Part shown: positions 37,736 to 46,851 of the stretch, piece by piece
Numbering within the stretch: the first letter of the stretch is position 1
How the letters are laid out: each line of letters starts with the position of its first letter
Source of the DNA: Lishizhenia tianjinensis
GTDB lineage: Bacteria; Bacteroidota; Bacteroidia; Flavobacteriales_D; Crocinitomicaceae
Direction of reading: 5' to 3'
Length of the DNA stretch: 64,000 nt
Assembly (NCBI GenBank): GCA_943330745.2
Contig: CALQIX020000003.1
Span: forward strand, 62,001-126,000
The notes under the pieces: generated by a model
The model's input: the letters and a program-made list of their open reading frames with translations, nothing else
What the model was told of the DNA's origin: nothing
The model's database searches: none
Made by a program: the position numbers and the translations under genes

Positions 37736-40671
37736 TCCCGAAATCGAACATCTTCCATGAAATGCATTTTATTCATTTCACCCACTTCTATCGTATAAAA
37801 ACCAAACTCCTCCGTAATTATTCCTTTCAACTGATAAACCCCTCGTCCGCGAAAAGGAAATTTCCTTCCTGATTCAGGAAAGTGAACCGTATCAATTGTT
37901 CCTCCATGTACATCAATGAAGGTTCCAAAAAACATTACCTCTCCTTTACTTGTGTGCGATTTTTTCACTGCGGATAAATAACCAAATGTTTCAATTCTCT
38001 GGCCTAAAAACACCGGGAATTCATGAGCTAAAATATGTTTATCAATAGAAGACGACACTAAATCAAAGGGATTACGCAACGGAAAACCCAATAATTCCAT
38101 TTCTTCAAAAGCTGTTTCTAACTCATCTTCAGCTAATAAAGGCAAGGTAAACTGAACAGGTTTTTCTTCAAATAAAGTAAGAGCAACGATACGTTTGGGT
38201 GCTTTTTGATAATACTGATACGTTCGCCAAAGCATATTTTTCTTATTCTCAGGAAATGAACGAAATGCATCAATACGGATCAATAAAACAAGTTGTTCCA
38301 ACGGAATACTGACACGTTTCATCAAATCATCAAAATCCAGAAAAGATCCATTTTTTGAACGTTCCTCTAGGATGGAAAGAATCGTCTTTGCTTCAATACC
38401 ATTGATCAACATGCACCCCAGAATCAACCGCTTACCTTTCAAAACACATTCAAAACCACCTTCATTCATACACGGAGGTTCTATTATCGCTCCCCATTTT
38501 CGTGCCTCGTGCACATATACTTCCGTTCGATAATACCCTCCAAAATTATTAATTGTTGCTGTGAGGTATTCCAAAGGATAATACGCTTTCAAATAGAGAC
38601 TTTGATAACTTTCTACGGCATACGAGGCGGAATGACCTTTGGAAAAAGCATATCCAGCAAAACTTTCAATTTGCCGCCAAACAGTTGCTGTTAAATCCGG
38701 AGAATGACCTTTCGCTAAACATTTAGTGAAAAATGAATCTCTTACCTGCTGAAATTCTTCCCGTGAACGAAATTTACCCGACATCCCTCTTCGCAGTACA
38801 TCAGCATCAGCCAAGGACAATCCAGCAAAATGATGCGCCACTTTGATTACATCTTCTTGATATACCATTACACCATACGTTTCGGGCATAATAGCTAACA
38901 AAATTGGATTTGCTTGTTTTCGTCTTTCGGGATACAAATGACGTAATATATACTCACGCATCATTCCGGATTGCGAAACACCCGGACGAATAATTGAGCT
39001 TGCTGCCACCAAATCCAAATACGTTTGCACTTTTAACTTTATCATCAACATACGCATAGCAGGTGATTCAACATAAAAACACCCCAGAGCCTGAGCATTT
39101 AATAATAAGTCACGAACCCTTTCATCCGTTTTAAAATGATTCACATCATGAATATCGTGTGGTGGATTTTGGGGTTGATTGTAGCGAATAATATCCAAAC
39201 AATCATGAATTTTACCCAAACCACGTTGACTCAAAACATCAAACTTGAACAAACCAACCTCTTCTGCTTCCAGCATCGAAAATTGAGTGGTTGGATATCC
39301 TTTTGGAGGCAAAAATGTGGCCGAGTAATAGTGTATCGGTTTTTCACTGATAATTATTCCTCCAGCATGAATACTGAGGTGAGAAGGCAAACCTTGAATA
39401 TATTTACTGTATTTCAATACTAACCCAGATACTTCATCCAGTTGAGAGGCTGCCATTTTAGTTTCAACCAATTTATCAATCTCTTCTTTGGGCAAACCAA
39501 ATACTTTTCCCAATTCTCGAATCGTTGCTTTAAATTGAAAGGTATTATAGGTACAGAGCAAGGTAGCATGAGGAAAGCGCTCAAAAATATAATCAATTAC
39601 ATCATCTCGATCGCGCCACGAAAAATCAATGTCAAAATCAGGTGGGTTTTTACGAAATAAATTGATAAATCGTTCAAAATACAAATCTAATTCGATAGGG
39701 TCAACATCCGTAATCCGCAACAAATAAGCTACTAAACTATTGGCACCACTGCCTCTTCCAACGTAAAAGTATCCCTTGGATCGGGCATACGAAGTAAAAT
39801 CTCGTGTTATGAGAAAATAAGACAAATAATCTTTTTGCTTTATTACTTCAATTTCTTTATCCATTCGCTGCAAAACATCCTCAGAAGCCTTTCCATACCG
39901 ATAGCTCAATCCTTCCTCGCACAAAGATTTTAGTGCTTTCATATCTTCTTCCTTATTTTCTGTATAAGTTGCTTTGTTTTGTGGAGTTGCTTGCTCTCCA
40001 AAAGAAAACTGAATGTGACACGATTTCAAAATGGTATCTGTACGAAAGAAAATATCTGGGTAATCTTCCCATTCTTTTTGCCACGCTTCGTAGCTAATCA
40101 ATCGCTCCTGTTCATTCGCTTGTTCAGCCTTTGACAATTTTGAAAGCAAAGTATTCTTTGCAATAGAACGCAATAATCGATGGGCATTAAAATCCCGTTT
40201 ATGCCGAAATGTCATCGGTTGTAAAGCAAGTATTCGCTTACGAAGATTGGGGTATTTTGCGATGAGAAAATCTTTGTTCTGACCCGGTTGAAAAAAAACA
40301 AATTCATTAGCCAGTAAAGTGGGTGGAATTTTTCCGAAGGGATAAACCACATAACAATTTCTCAGTTCAGGGGGACGCGATGAAAAAGCTATTTCTTGTT
40401 GTATATGAGCAGTGATAAATTGATTGATTTCAAAAAAACCTTCCTTATTTTGTGCAATTAAAATATACTGTGTATCCATCCCATTTCTGACATCTACTCC
40501 CAGAATGGGTTGTATTTTTTTTTCTTGAGCACGTCGAACAAAACTCAACCCGGATCCTGTGTGATTGATATCCGTCAATAAAGCATAGGAATATCCTGCT
40601 CCAAAAGCCCAATCAATAAGCTCTTCGGGCGACAAAACACCATATTTAATACTGAAATAGGAATGTAACAT
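37732..40671 (-). CDS. DNA polymerase III alpha subunit, short (DnaE2-like/error-prone) form
   Basis: 979 aa, shorter than replicative DnaE (~1150). N-terminal PHP domain begins at MLHSYFSIKYGVLSPEEL; the usual first HxH and TDH metal motifs are altered (LHS, LLTDINHTG), so its exonuclease site is likely lost. The catalytic palm is intact, with GYFYVGRGSGANSLVAYLL and PDFDIDF at ~residue 345, then YGVMVYQEDVIKVAHHFAG and YAFSKGHSASYAVESYQS. No extended tau-binding C-terminus. It lies behind dinB and a four-helix-bundle gene, so it probably acts in translesion synthesis rather than replication. Confidence 0.88.
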   Translation of the reverse strand: MLHSYFSIKYGVLSPEELIDWAFGAGYSYALLTDINHTGSGLSFVRRAQEKKIQPILGVDVRNGMDTQYILIAQNKEGFFEINQFITAHIQQEIAFSSRPPELRNCYVVYPFGKIPPTLLANEFVFFQPGQNKDFLIAKYPNLRKRILALQPMTFRHKRDFNAHRLLRSIAKNTLLSKLSKAEQANEQERLISYEAWQKEWEDYPDIFFRTDTILKSCHIQFSFGEQATPQNKATYTENKEEDMKALKSLCEEGLSYRYGKASEDVLQRMDKEIEVIKQKDYLSYFLITRDFTSYARSKGYFYVGRGSGANSLVAYLLRITDVDPIELDLYFERFINLFRKNPPDFDIDFSWRDRDDVIDYIFERFPHATLLCTYNTFQFKATIRELGKVFGLPKEEIDKLVETKMAASQLDEVSGLVLKYSKYIQGLPSHLSIHAGGIIISEKPIHYYSATFLPPKGYPTTQFSMLEAEEVGLFKFDVLSQRGLGKIHDCLDIIRYNQPQNPPHDIHDVNHFKTDERVRDLLLNAQALGCFYVESPAMRMLMIKLKVQTYLDLVAASSIIRPGVSQSGMMREYILRHLYPERRKQANPILLAIMPETYGVMVYQEDVIKVAHHFAGLSLADADVLRRGMSGKFRSREEFQQVRDSFFTKCLAKGHSPDLTATVWRQIESFAGYAFSKGHSASYAVESYQSLYLKAYYPLEYLTATINNFGGYYRTEVYVHEARKWGAIIEPPCMNEGGFECVLKGKRLILGCMLINGIEAKTILSILEERSKNGSFLDFDDLMKRVSIPLEQLVLLIRIDAFRSFPENKKNMLWRTYQYYQKAPKRIVALTLFEEKPVQFTLPLLAEDELETAFEEMELLGFPLRNPFDLVSSSIDKHILAHEFPVFLGQRIETFGYLSAVKKSHTSKGEVMFFGTFIDVHGGTIDTVHFPESGRKFPFRGRGVYQLKGIITEEFGFYTIEVGEMNKMHFMEDVRFRD

Positions 40672-40694
40672 CTTGTTTTTATCTCCCCTGTTTT

Positions 40695-41042
40695 CTATAG
40701 TTGTTTGTGAAACGTTGCTAATTTCCTTTCTAAAGCAATTAATTTAGAGAGAAGCCGTTCTTTTTCTTTTTCCGTTAAAAGTTTCAATTGATTTGCAATT
40801 TCCAGTTGTGCAAATAATTCAAATGTCGAACTCAATGAAAACTGAATCGATTGCTTAAATTCTTTTTTGCTTTCACGAGAAGATCCCTCTGCGATATTGG
40901 AAGAAATCCGAACAGCAGAACGCCTCATTTGATCAATCATTCCATCCTTTTCATCCAAAGGAAACATTTTTGTTTTTTCATAAATTTCACTGGCAAATTC
41001 AATCGATTCACTCCAGATTTCTAAATTCCTAAAATTGTGCAT
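40695..41042 (-). CDS. Four-helix bundle protein (23S rRNA intervening-sequence family)
   Basis: 115 aa. LEIWSESIEFASEIYEKTKMFP, DQMRRSAVRISSNIAEGSSR and FKQSIQFSLSSTFELFAQLEIA are the family signature. These small proteins form pentameric four-helix bundles and occur as isolated genes or in rRNA insertions. Function is unknown. Here the gene sits inside the polymerase operon, 21 bases after dinB and 23 before dnaE. Confidence 0.9.
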   Translation of the reverse strand: MHNFRNLEIWSESIEFASEIYEKTKMFPLDEKDGMIDQMRRSAVRISSNIAEGSSRESKKEFKQSIQFSLSSTFELFAQLEIANQLKLLTEKEKERLLSKLIALERKLATFHKQL

Positions 41043-41063
41043 CGTATTTATGTTTAATTAAGG

Positions 41064-42281
41064 TTAACTTCTTCTATTCGCTAAAAGCGCAGGCGGCTCA
41101 CCCGTAAATGGATTAAATCCGCCAATGGAGCGAGCCTCCAGACCAATAGCCCGAATAATTGCTCGATCACCATACCGATTTCGAATGCGATCAAGGGCAT
41201 TGTACAACGATGGGTAATCTGTTTCGTCGCCGAACAAACTCAATTGATAATGCCCAGAAACCAACGCACTAAAACGAATACCGATCAAGCGAACCAATAA
41301 ACGACGATTGTACAATCGAGCAAATAAATCTGCAACAACCGGTAGCAACTCGTGATCAGCAGCCGTGTAAGAAATTTGTTTTTGTAGCGTTTGAGTTTGA
41401 AAATCAGAATATCGAATTTTCACAGTCACACACCCGGATAATTTATTCCCTCTGCGCAATTGAAATGCGAGATTTTCTGCCATGGCGGCCAAAATTCCAC
41501 GAAGCTTACTAACATCAATCGTATCTCTATCAAACGTACGCTCTGTTGAAATCGATTTTCGTTCATTATACGGCTCTACCGGTGACAAATCCAATCCTTG
41601 TGCCTTTTTCCAGATAGCAATTCCATTTTCTCCCAGTGCACTCTGCATCAATTCAATAGGCATTTCTTGAATAGTTTGTATTTTCTTGACCCCCAAGCCA
41701 CACAAAGTCTGATACGTTTTAAGTCCCACCATTGGTATTTTCCGTACAGATAGCGGCGCTAAAAATTGTTTTTCTGTGCCGGTATGAATTTGTATTTGAT
41801 TGTTTGGTTTCGCTTCACCAGTAGCAATTTTAGACACTGTTTTATTGATCGATTGCCCAAATGAAATGGGTAAGCCCGTTTCGTGAATAATTCGCTGACG
41901 CAGCTCTGTTGCATATTTCACCGTTCCAAAAAAACGATCCATACCAGTCAAATCCAAGTAAAATTCATCAATAGATGATTTTTCAAAAACGGGTACTGAC
42001 TCACGAATAATTTCAGTAATCAATCGCGATTCATCGGAATAAATTTGTGAATTTCCTTTGATAATTATAGCTTCCGGACAGCGTTCCTTGGCCATTTTCA
42101 TAGGCATTGCTGAATGAATACCAAATTTACGGGCCTCATAACTACATGATGCTACCACTCCCCGATCGCTGGTCCCGCCAATTAATATTGGTTTTCCAAT
42201 TAATCGACTGTCTTTTTTTCGTTCGCAAGAAACAAAAAACGTATCCAAATCCATGTGTACAATTGAACGCAATCCTTCCAT
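41064..42281 (-). CDS. dinB: Y-family DNA polymerase IV
   Basis: 405 aa translesion polymerase. Catalytic acids in HMDLDTFFVSCER and SSIDEFYLDLTG are intact, so unlike ImuB it should be active. The little-finger domain covers ~230-345. A clamp-binding motif QLSLFGD lies at about residue 347. It begins an operon with the four-helix-bundle gene and a short dnaE; a TATCTTTG box is 87 bases upstream. In other bacteria imuB-dnaE2 or dinB-dnaE2 pairs are SOS-induced; I did not see a LexA-type palindrome here. Confidence 0.94.
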   Translation of the reverse strand: MEGLRSIVHMDLDTFFVSCERKKDSRLIGKPILIGGTSDRGVVASCSYEARKFGIHSAMPMKMAKERCPEAIIIKGNSQIYSDESRLITEIIRESVPVFEKSSIDEFYLDLTGMDRFFGTVKYATELRQRIIHETGLPISFGQSINKTVSKIATGEAKPNNQIQIHTGTEKQFLAPLSVRKIPMVGLKTYQTLCGLGVKKIQTIQEMPIELMQSALGENGIAIWKKAQGLDLSPVEPYNERKSISTERTFDRDTIDVSKLRGILAAMAENLAFQLRRGNKLSGCVTVKIRYSDFQTQTLQKQISYTAADHELLPVVADLFARLYNRRLLVRLIGIRFSALVSGHYQLSLFGDETDYPSLYNALDRIRNRYGDRAIIRAIGLEARSIGGFNPFTGEPPALLANRRS

Positions 42282-42368
42282 TACCTGATTTTTAAGGTTT
42301 ATTTTTCTTGTGGTAATGTATATCGATTAGAAAAACCGGAATCGTTTGGCTCACCGGCTTTGACTCTA

Positions 42369-42376
42369 CAAAGATA
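42369..42376 (-). promoter_or_regulatory. -7 promoter box TATCTTTG for the dinB operon
   Basis: Exact TAnnTTTG match on the minus strand, leaving a leader of about 80 bases before dinB. Confidence 0.5.
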
Positions 42377-42480
42377 AAATTAATTATTGTATTCTAATCA
42401 ATTATAAAGATTATTTTTTAACCATTTTAAAATTTCAACATATTTAACATAGATTGATACAGAGTAATCGAATAAACTTC

Positions 42481-42488
42481 TATTTTTG
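42481..42488 (+). promoter_or_regulatory. -7 promoter box TATTTTTG for the lemA operon
   Basis: Exact TAnnTTTG match 17 bases before the lemA ATG. Confidence 0.55.
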
Positions 42489-42505
42489 ACTAAAATCAAT
42501 TAAAA

Positions 42506-43060
42506 ATGAAAAGATCGTATATTATTTTAGGTTCAATTGTACTACTCGTATTAATTGGATTTTTCACTTATCGCAGTATTTATAACCAAGCTGTATCAAC
42601 TCAAGAAGAGGTTGATAAAACTTGGGGAGATGTTCAGTCGGCTTATCAACGAAGAGCAGATTTGATTCCTCAATTAATTGAAACAGTAAAAGGTGCTGCG
42701 AAAAATGAAAAAGATATCTTAACTCAAGTAACCAACGCGAGAGCTGGTATTGTAAACGCAAAAACACCGGAGGACATGGAAATTGCCGGAAAAAAAATCA
42801 ATACGGCCATCAATTTAGCCTTTGAAGCATATCCTCAAATTCGTTCAACGGAAAACTTTCAGGAACTACAAGCGCAATTAGAAGGTTCTGAAAATCGCAT
42901 TAACAAATCAAGAAATGATTACAATGAGGCAGTGAAAAAATACAACACACACATTCGTGGTTTCTTTAGCAGTATGTTTTTAAACAGCGAAACATTCCCG
43001 AAGAAAGAAGCTTTTAAAGCTGCAGCTGGCTCTGATAAAGCACCTGAAGTAAAGTTTTAA
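42506..43060 (+). CDS. lemA: LemA family membrane protein
   Basis: 184 aa. One membrane helix at residues ~5-24, then a helical domain: NQAVSTQEEVDKTWGDVQSAYQRRADLIPQLIETVKG is the LemA core, followed by SENRINKSRNDYNEAVKKYN. Family role is unclear; members often pair with TPM-domain proteins, as here. It begins a three-gene operon with gaps of 1 and -4 bases. Confidence 0.93.
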   Translation: MKRSYIILGSIVLLVLIGFFTYRSIYNQAVSTQEEVDKTWGDVQSAYQRRADLIPQLIETVKGAAKNEKDILTQVTNARAGIVNAKTPEDMEIAGKKINTAINLAFEAYPQIRSTENFQELQAQLEGSENRINKSRNDYNEAVKKYNTHIRGFFSSMFLNSETFPKKEAFKAAAGSDKAPEVKF

Positions 43061-43061
43061 T

Positions 43062-43499
43062 ATGAATTTTAAATTTAGCCAGAACGATAAAAATCGAATT
43101 CTTGAAGCCATTCAGGATGCAGAAAAACAGACATCCGGAGAAATTCGCGTTCATGCTGATACAAAATGTTCAGGAGATCCTGTTCAAAGCGCGATTGCTC
43201 AATTTGAGCGTTTAAAAATGCATGAAACGAAAGATCGAAATGGTGTATTAATCTATATTGCTACACGAGATCGTAAATTGGCTATTATTGGTGATCAAAA
43301 TATCAATGAAAAAGTTTCCTCGGATTATTGGGAAACTACCAAAGACAATCTAATCACTTCTTTCAAAAAAGGAGAATACGTAAATGGAATTACGGTAGCA
43401 ATTGCTGATGTAGGCGAAAAACTTAAGGCGCATTTTCCGTATCTTTCAGACGATACCGATGAATTAGCAAATGATTTAAGCATAGGAGAAGGAAAATGA
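43062..43499 (+). CDS. TPM domain protein, cytoplasmic form
   Basis: 145 aa. A TPM (TLP18.3/Psb32/MOLO-1) fold: ILEAIQDAEKQTSGEIRVHAD, DRNGVLIYIATRDRKLAIIGDQNI, and a C-terminal GVTVAIADVGEKLKAHFP-like segment. It has no signal peptide, so unlike its neighbour it is predicted to stay in the cytoplasm or peripheral to the membrane. Function unknown; it is always found with LemA genes in Bacteroidota operons of this type. Confidence 0.9.
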   Translation: MNFKFSQNDKNRILEAIQDAEKQTSGEIRVHADTKCSGDPVQSAIAQFERLKMHETKDRNGVLIYIATRDRKLAIIGDQNINEKVSSDYWETTKDNLITSFKKGEYVNGITVAIADVGEKLKAHFPYLSDDTDELANDLSIGEGK

Positions 43500-44266
43500 A
43501 AAAGCAAATCCATATCTTTTTAGTTCTTCTATTTTCGTTAATAGGATCTCAATCTATTTTAGCTCAAGATGACATCCCTAACCAACCTTCGCCTCCGAAA
43601 TTGTACGTCAATTTATCGAAACAATTTCCTAATTTTTTGAGCCCCGAACAAGCTAATCAACTAGAAAAAGACCTTCAGAATTTCGAAAAAGAAACTTCCA
43701 ACGAAATTGTGGTTGTCATTGTAGATGACCTTAATGGGTATGAGAAAGCTGATTTTGCTATTAAATTGGGAGAGAAATGGAAAATCGGTAAAGAAAAAGA
43801 AGATAATGGCATTGTATTTCTCATTAAACCAACCAAAACAAATGGGAAACGAACTTCATTTATTGCAACCGGAAGAGGTTTAGAAGGAGCTATACCAGAT
43901 ATTACTTGTAAACGAATTGTTGAAAAAGAACTCAATCCAAACCTGAAAAACAACAAAAACTACGAAGGAATTTCAGCGTCTTTGGTTGTGCTTAAAAAAT
44001 TAGCCAAAGGGGAATTCAATCACAAAGAATATGATAAAGAAGGTGAAAGTCCTTGGTGGGTTAACTTACTTGTAATCCTCGGGATTATCCTATTTGTGAT
44101 TATTATGAGACGAAAAGGTGGCGGTGGAGGATTTACAGCCGGAGCCGCTGGTTTTTTCTACGGTGGAGGTTTTGGTGGACACGGATCTGGTGGTGGCGGC
44201 GGAGGTGGATTTGGTGGATTTGGTGGTGGAAGCTTTGGCGGTGGTGGTGCCGGAGGAGATTGGTAA
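43496..44266 (+). CDS. TPM domain protein with Gly-rich tail (YgcG-like)
   Basis: 256 aa. Signal peptide (MKKQIHIFLVLLFSLIGSQ), TPM domain at residues ~40-165 (LEKDLQNFEKETSNEIVVVIVDDL, GNIV-like DNGIVFLIKP, FIATGRGLEGAIPD), one membrane helix at ~182-202, then a Gly/Phe-rich tail (GGGFGGHGSGGGGGGGFG) facing the cytoplasm. This is the usual partner of LemA. It starts inside the previous gene (ATGA overlap). Confidence 0.92.
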   Translation: MKKQIHIFLVLLFSLIGSQSILAQDDIPNQPSPPKLYVNLSKQFPNFLSPEQANQLEKDLQNFEKETSNEIVVVIVDDLNGYEKADFAIKLGEKWKIGKEKEDNGIVFLIKPTKTNGKRTSFIATGRGLEGAIPDITCKRIVEKELNPNLKNNKNYEGISASLVVLKKLAKGEFNHKEYDKEGESPWWVNLLVILGIILFVIIMRRKGGGGGFTAGAAGFFYGGGFGGHGSGGGGGGGFGGFGGGSFGGGGAGGDW

Positions 44267-44279
44267 ACCCAAAATTTAT

Positions 44280-44750
44280 CTATTGATACAAAGGAGATTC
44301 AGTAACGTCTATCCATAAACTTTTCCGTACTTCTTCTAAATTTGTTGCCAAAGGATTCAATAATTTCCAATCTGAATATTGATGTAATTCTTGAAAATGA
44401 ACTCGTTTGATTTCGGATTCTTTAAAAATCAAGACAAACAAACGATTAAAAAAATCAACTTTCAATTCTGTACCTAATTGCTTCATCAAGCGAACCGAAG
44501 AATCAATAGAGCATCCAGAAGCATTCATCACATCTTGATCAACAGCCAATACAACCAATTGATTCATTAATACGGAACCAGAAGCCATCAATTTTGTTCC
44601 GTGCGTTGTCCATTTATTTTGAGTGAAATCCGATAACGCATCTTGAATATAATTCGACTCCGTTGCATCAAATGGTCTGTCTGATACATACAACCAAACA
44701 CGACTTGTATCAGGTAATTGAGGGAATAATTGATTAAAGTTCGGCAGCAT
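44280..44750 (-). CDS. Conserved flavobacterial protein of unknown function
   Basis: 156 aa from the ATG at 44750; the longer frame begins at TTG. Pattern TSRVWLYVSDRPFDATESNYI, DFTQNKWTTHG, LVVLAVDQDVMNASGCSIDSSV and VDFFNRLFVLIF is one I associate with proteins labelled 'ABC transporter ATPase' in flavobacteria, a misnomer because there is no Walker motif. It is predicted cytoplasmic. It overlaps the CCG protein gene by 17 bases, which conserves a link to the Fe-S oxidoreductases. Confidence 0.75.
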   Translation of the reverse strand: MLPNFNQLFPQLPDTSRVWLYVSDRPFDATESNYIQDALSDFTQNKWTTHGTKLMASGSVLMNQLVVLAVDQDVMNASGCSIDSSVRLMKQLGTELKVDFFNRLFVLIFKESEIKRVHFQELHQYSDWKLLNPLATNLEEVRKSLWIDVTESPLYQ

Positions 44751-45522
44751 TGGCAATCAATTCGGCAACATCCAATACTTGAATTTCGTTTTCTTTTTCA
44801 GCATGTTTAATGCCGTCAGTCATCATAGTATTACAAAACGGACAACCCGTGGCAATAATAGATGAATTTGTTTCAAGCGCGTCTTCTGTTCGCTCAATAT
44901 TTATCTCTTTATTTCCTTTTTCAGCTTCTTTAAACATTTGTGCTCCACCTGCTCCACAACACAAACCGTTTGTTTTGCAGCGTTTCATTTCAACTAATTC
45001 AGCGTCTAATTTTTCAATCAACGAACGAGGTGCTTCATAGACATCATTGGCTCGACCTAAATAACATGGATCATGAAACGTAATTTTCTTTCCTTTAAAT
45101 GTTTGATTTCCTTCAAGTGATAGCTTTCCGGTATTGATTAAATCTTGGATTAGTTGCGTATGATGAATCACTTCATATTCACCACCCAACTCAGGATATT
45201 CATTTTTAAGGGTGTTAAAGCAATGAGGACAGGCTGTAACAATTTTCTTTACTTCATAGCCATTCAAAACCTGAATGTTCATCATCGCTTGCATCTGAAA
45301 CGTGAATTCATTTCCTGCACGCTTAGCCGGATCTCCCGAACAACTTTCTTCTGTTCCTAAAACCGCAAACTTAACATTACAATGATTCAGTATTTTAACT
45401 ACAGCCTTGGTTATTTTCTTTGCACGATCGTCAAAACTGCCTGCACAACCAACCCAAAACAACACATCTGCGGTTTCTCCATTTGCCAGCATTTCTGCCA
45501 TTGTAGGTACTTTCAAACTCAT
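44734..45522 (-). CDS. Cys-rich CCG-domain Fe-S oxidoreductase subunit
   Basis: 262 aa. Two CCG-type repeats: WVGCAGSFDDRAKK...ESCSGDPAKR in the first half and ACPHCFNTLKNEYP, CYLGRAND, NGLCCGAGGAQMF in the second. This resembles HdrB / GlpC / LutA-type subunits that transfer electrons or bind Fe-S clusters. It is three bases behind the 4Fe-4S membrane protein, with which it likely forms one complex. Confidence 0.92.
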   Translation of the reverse strand: MSLKVPTMAEMLANGETADVLFWVGCAGSFDDRAKKITKAVVKILNHCNVKFAVLGTEESCSGDPAKRAGNEFTFQMQAMMNIQVLNGYEVKKIVTACPHCFNTLKNEYPELGGEYEVIHHTQLIQDLINTGKLSLEGNQTFKGKKITFHDPCYLGRANDVYEAPRSLIEKLDAELVEMKRCKTNGLCCGAGGAQMFKEAEKGNKEINIERTEDALETNSSIIATGCPFCNTMMTDGIKHAEKENEIQVLDVAELIANAAEL

Positions 45523-45525
45523 ATC

Positions 45526-46842
45526 TTAATCTTCGTTAGCCCAATTTAATCTATCATTCGGAGAAAATTGCCAAGGAGCGCCATTGTTCTCAATATTCGT
45601 CAACATTCCTGTCAACTCAGTCGGCATTTTAGATTCTTCCATCACCAAATACCTGCGTAAATCAACAATAATAGAGAGCGGATCAATATTTACCGGACAC
45701 TCTTGAACACATGCATTACATGACGTACAAGCCCAAATTTCTTCTTCGGAAATATAATCTCCTAGTAAACTTTTCCCATCTTGATAGTCCTTTCCATGTT
45801 TTCTCTGTGAATCACCCACTTCCATTAATCGATCACGCGTATCCATCATGATTTTTCGAGGAGATAATTTTTTACCAGTAATATTTGCAGGGCATGAAGA
45901 AGTACATCTTCCACACTCCGTACAGGTATAAGCATCGAGTAAATTTTTCCATGTTAAATCGGTAACATCCTTTGCACCAAAGCGTTGCGGAGCTTCATCC
46001 GGATTAGCAGGTGCAGCAAATGGATCAGCGGATGGGTCTAGCATTAATTTTACTTCATTGGTAACAGACTCCATGTTGGAGAATTTACCTTTCTTTTCCA
46101 AATTTGAATAATACGTATTTGGAAAGGCAAGTAAAATATGAAAATGCTTCGAATATGGAAGATAATTTAAGAACACAAACACCATGGTTATATGTCCCCA
46201 CCAACCAATTTGCTCCAATAAATGTAAGGTTTCAGTTGATTTTATTCCTCCAAAAAAGAGTGGGCCTATAAATTGACTCACTGCAAATCCATAACTAGTA
46301 TTCGAATGCAATAACTGAGCTGCTTCATCTGCACCATTCATTGTAAAAATGCAGACTAATAAAATGATTTCAAAAATCAAGATTAAATTCGCATCTTTCG
46401 TTGGCCATCCCTTCAATTCACGCATGGTTAAACGAGGAAGTTTCAACATGTTTCTGCGCGCCAAGAAAGCAACCGTTGCGAAAAAAGCAAGAACTGACAA
46501 GATTTCGATAAAACTTATCATGAAAGTATAAAAACCTCCCAAGGAATCTTTCAATGAACGATGTCCACCAGATAAACCGTCAGCAACAATCTCAATTAAC
46601 TCGATTTGAGTGATTACAAAAGCCGCATACAAACATAAGTGAAGCAAGGCTGGAATTGGACGAGTGAACATTTTTTTCTGACCAAGTGCAACTAAAAACA
46701 TGGTTTTCCAACGGTCAGCTGCATGGTCTGTGCGGTCTAGTTTTCGTCCAAGTAAAATATTCTGACGAATTTTGATGACATTCCAGGAGAAAAATCCAAC
46801 CCCTCCTGCAAAAAGTAAAGCAAATACACTAATTTGAATCAT
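45526..46842 (-). CDS. Membrane 4Fe-4S oxidoreductase subunit
   Basis: 438 aa. About five membrane segments in the first ~265 residues (nitrate-reductase gamma / HdrE-like), followed by two 4Fe-4S ferredoxin motifs, CTECGRCTSSCP near residue 312 and CTSCNACVQECP near residue 373. With the CCG protein it would form a heterodisulfide reductase-like electron transfer module at the membrane. The electron donor and acceptor are not evident. It is ten bases after the Mce gene. Confidence 0.92.
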   Translation of the reverse strand: MIQISVFALLFAGGVGFFSWNVIKIRQNILLGRKLDRTDHAADRWKTMFLVALGQKKMFTRPIPALLHLCLYAAFVITQIELIEIVADGLSGGHRSLKDSLGGFYTFMISFIEILSVLAFFATVAFLARRNMLKLPRLTMRELKGWPTKDANLILIFEIILLVCIFTMNGADEAAQLLHSNTSYGFAVSQFIGPLFFGGIKSTETLHLLEQIGWWGHITMVFVFLNYLPYSKHFHILLAFPNTYYSNLEKKGKFSNMESVTNEVKLMLDPSADPFAAPANPDEAPQRFGAKDVTDLTWKNLLDAYTCTECGRCTSSCPANITGKKLSPRKIMMDTRDRLMEVGDSQRKHGKDYQDGKSLLGDYISEEEIWACTSCNACVQECPVNIDPLSIIVDLRRYLVMEESKMPTELTGMLTNIENNGAPWQFSPNDRLNWANED

Positions 46843-46851
46843 ACGATGGAA

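Noticed and set aside
44090-44272. A minus-strand Ser/Thr-rich frame opposite the Gly-rich tail of the TPM protein.
   Set aside because: Antisense of GGT/GGA-rich codons; no independent support.
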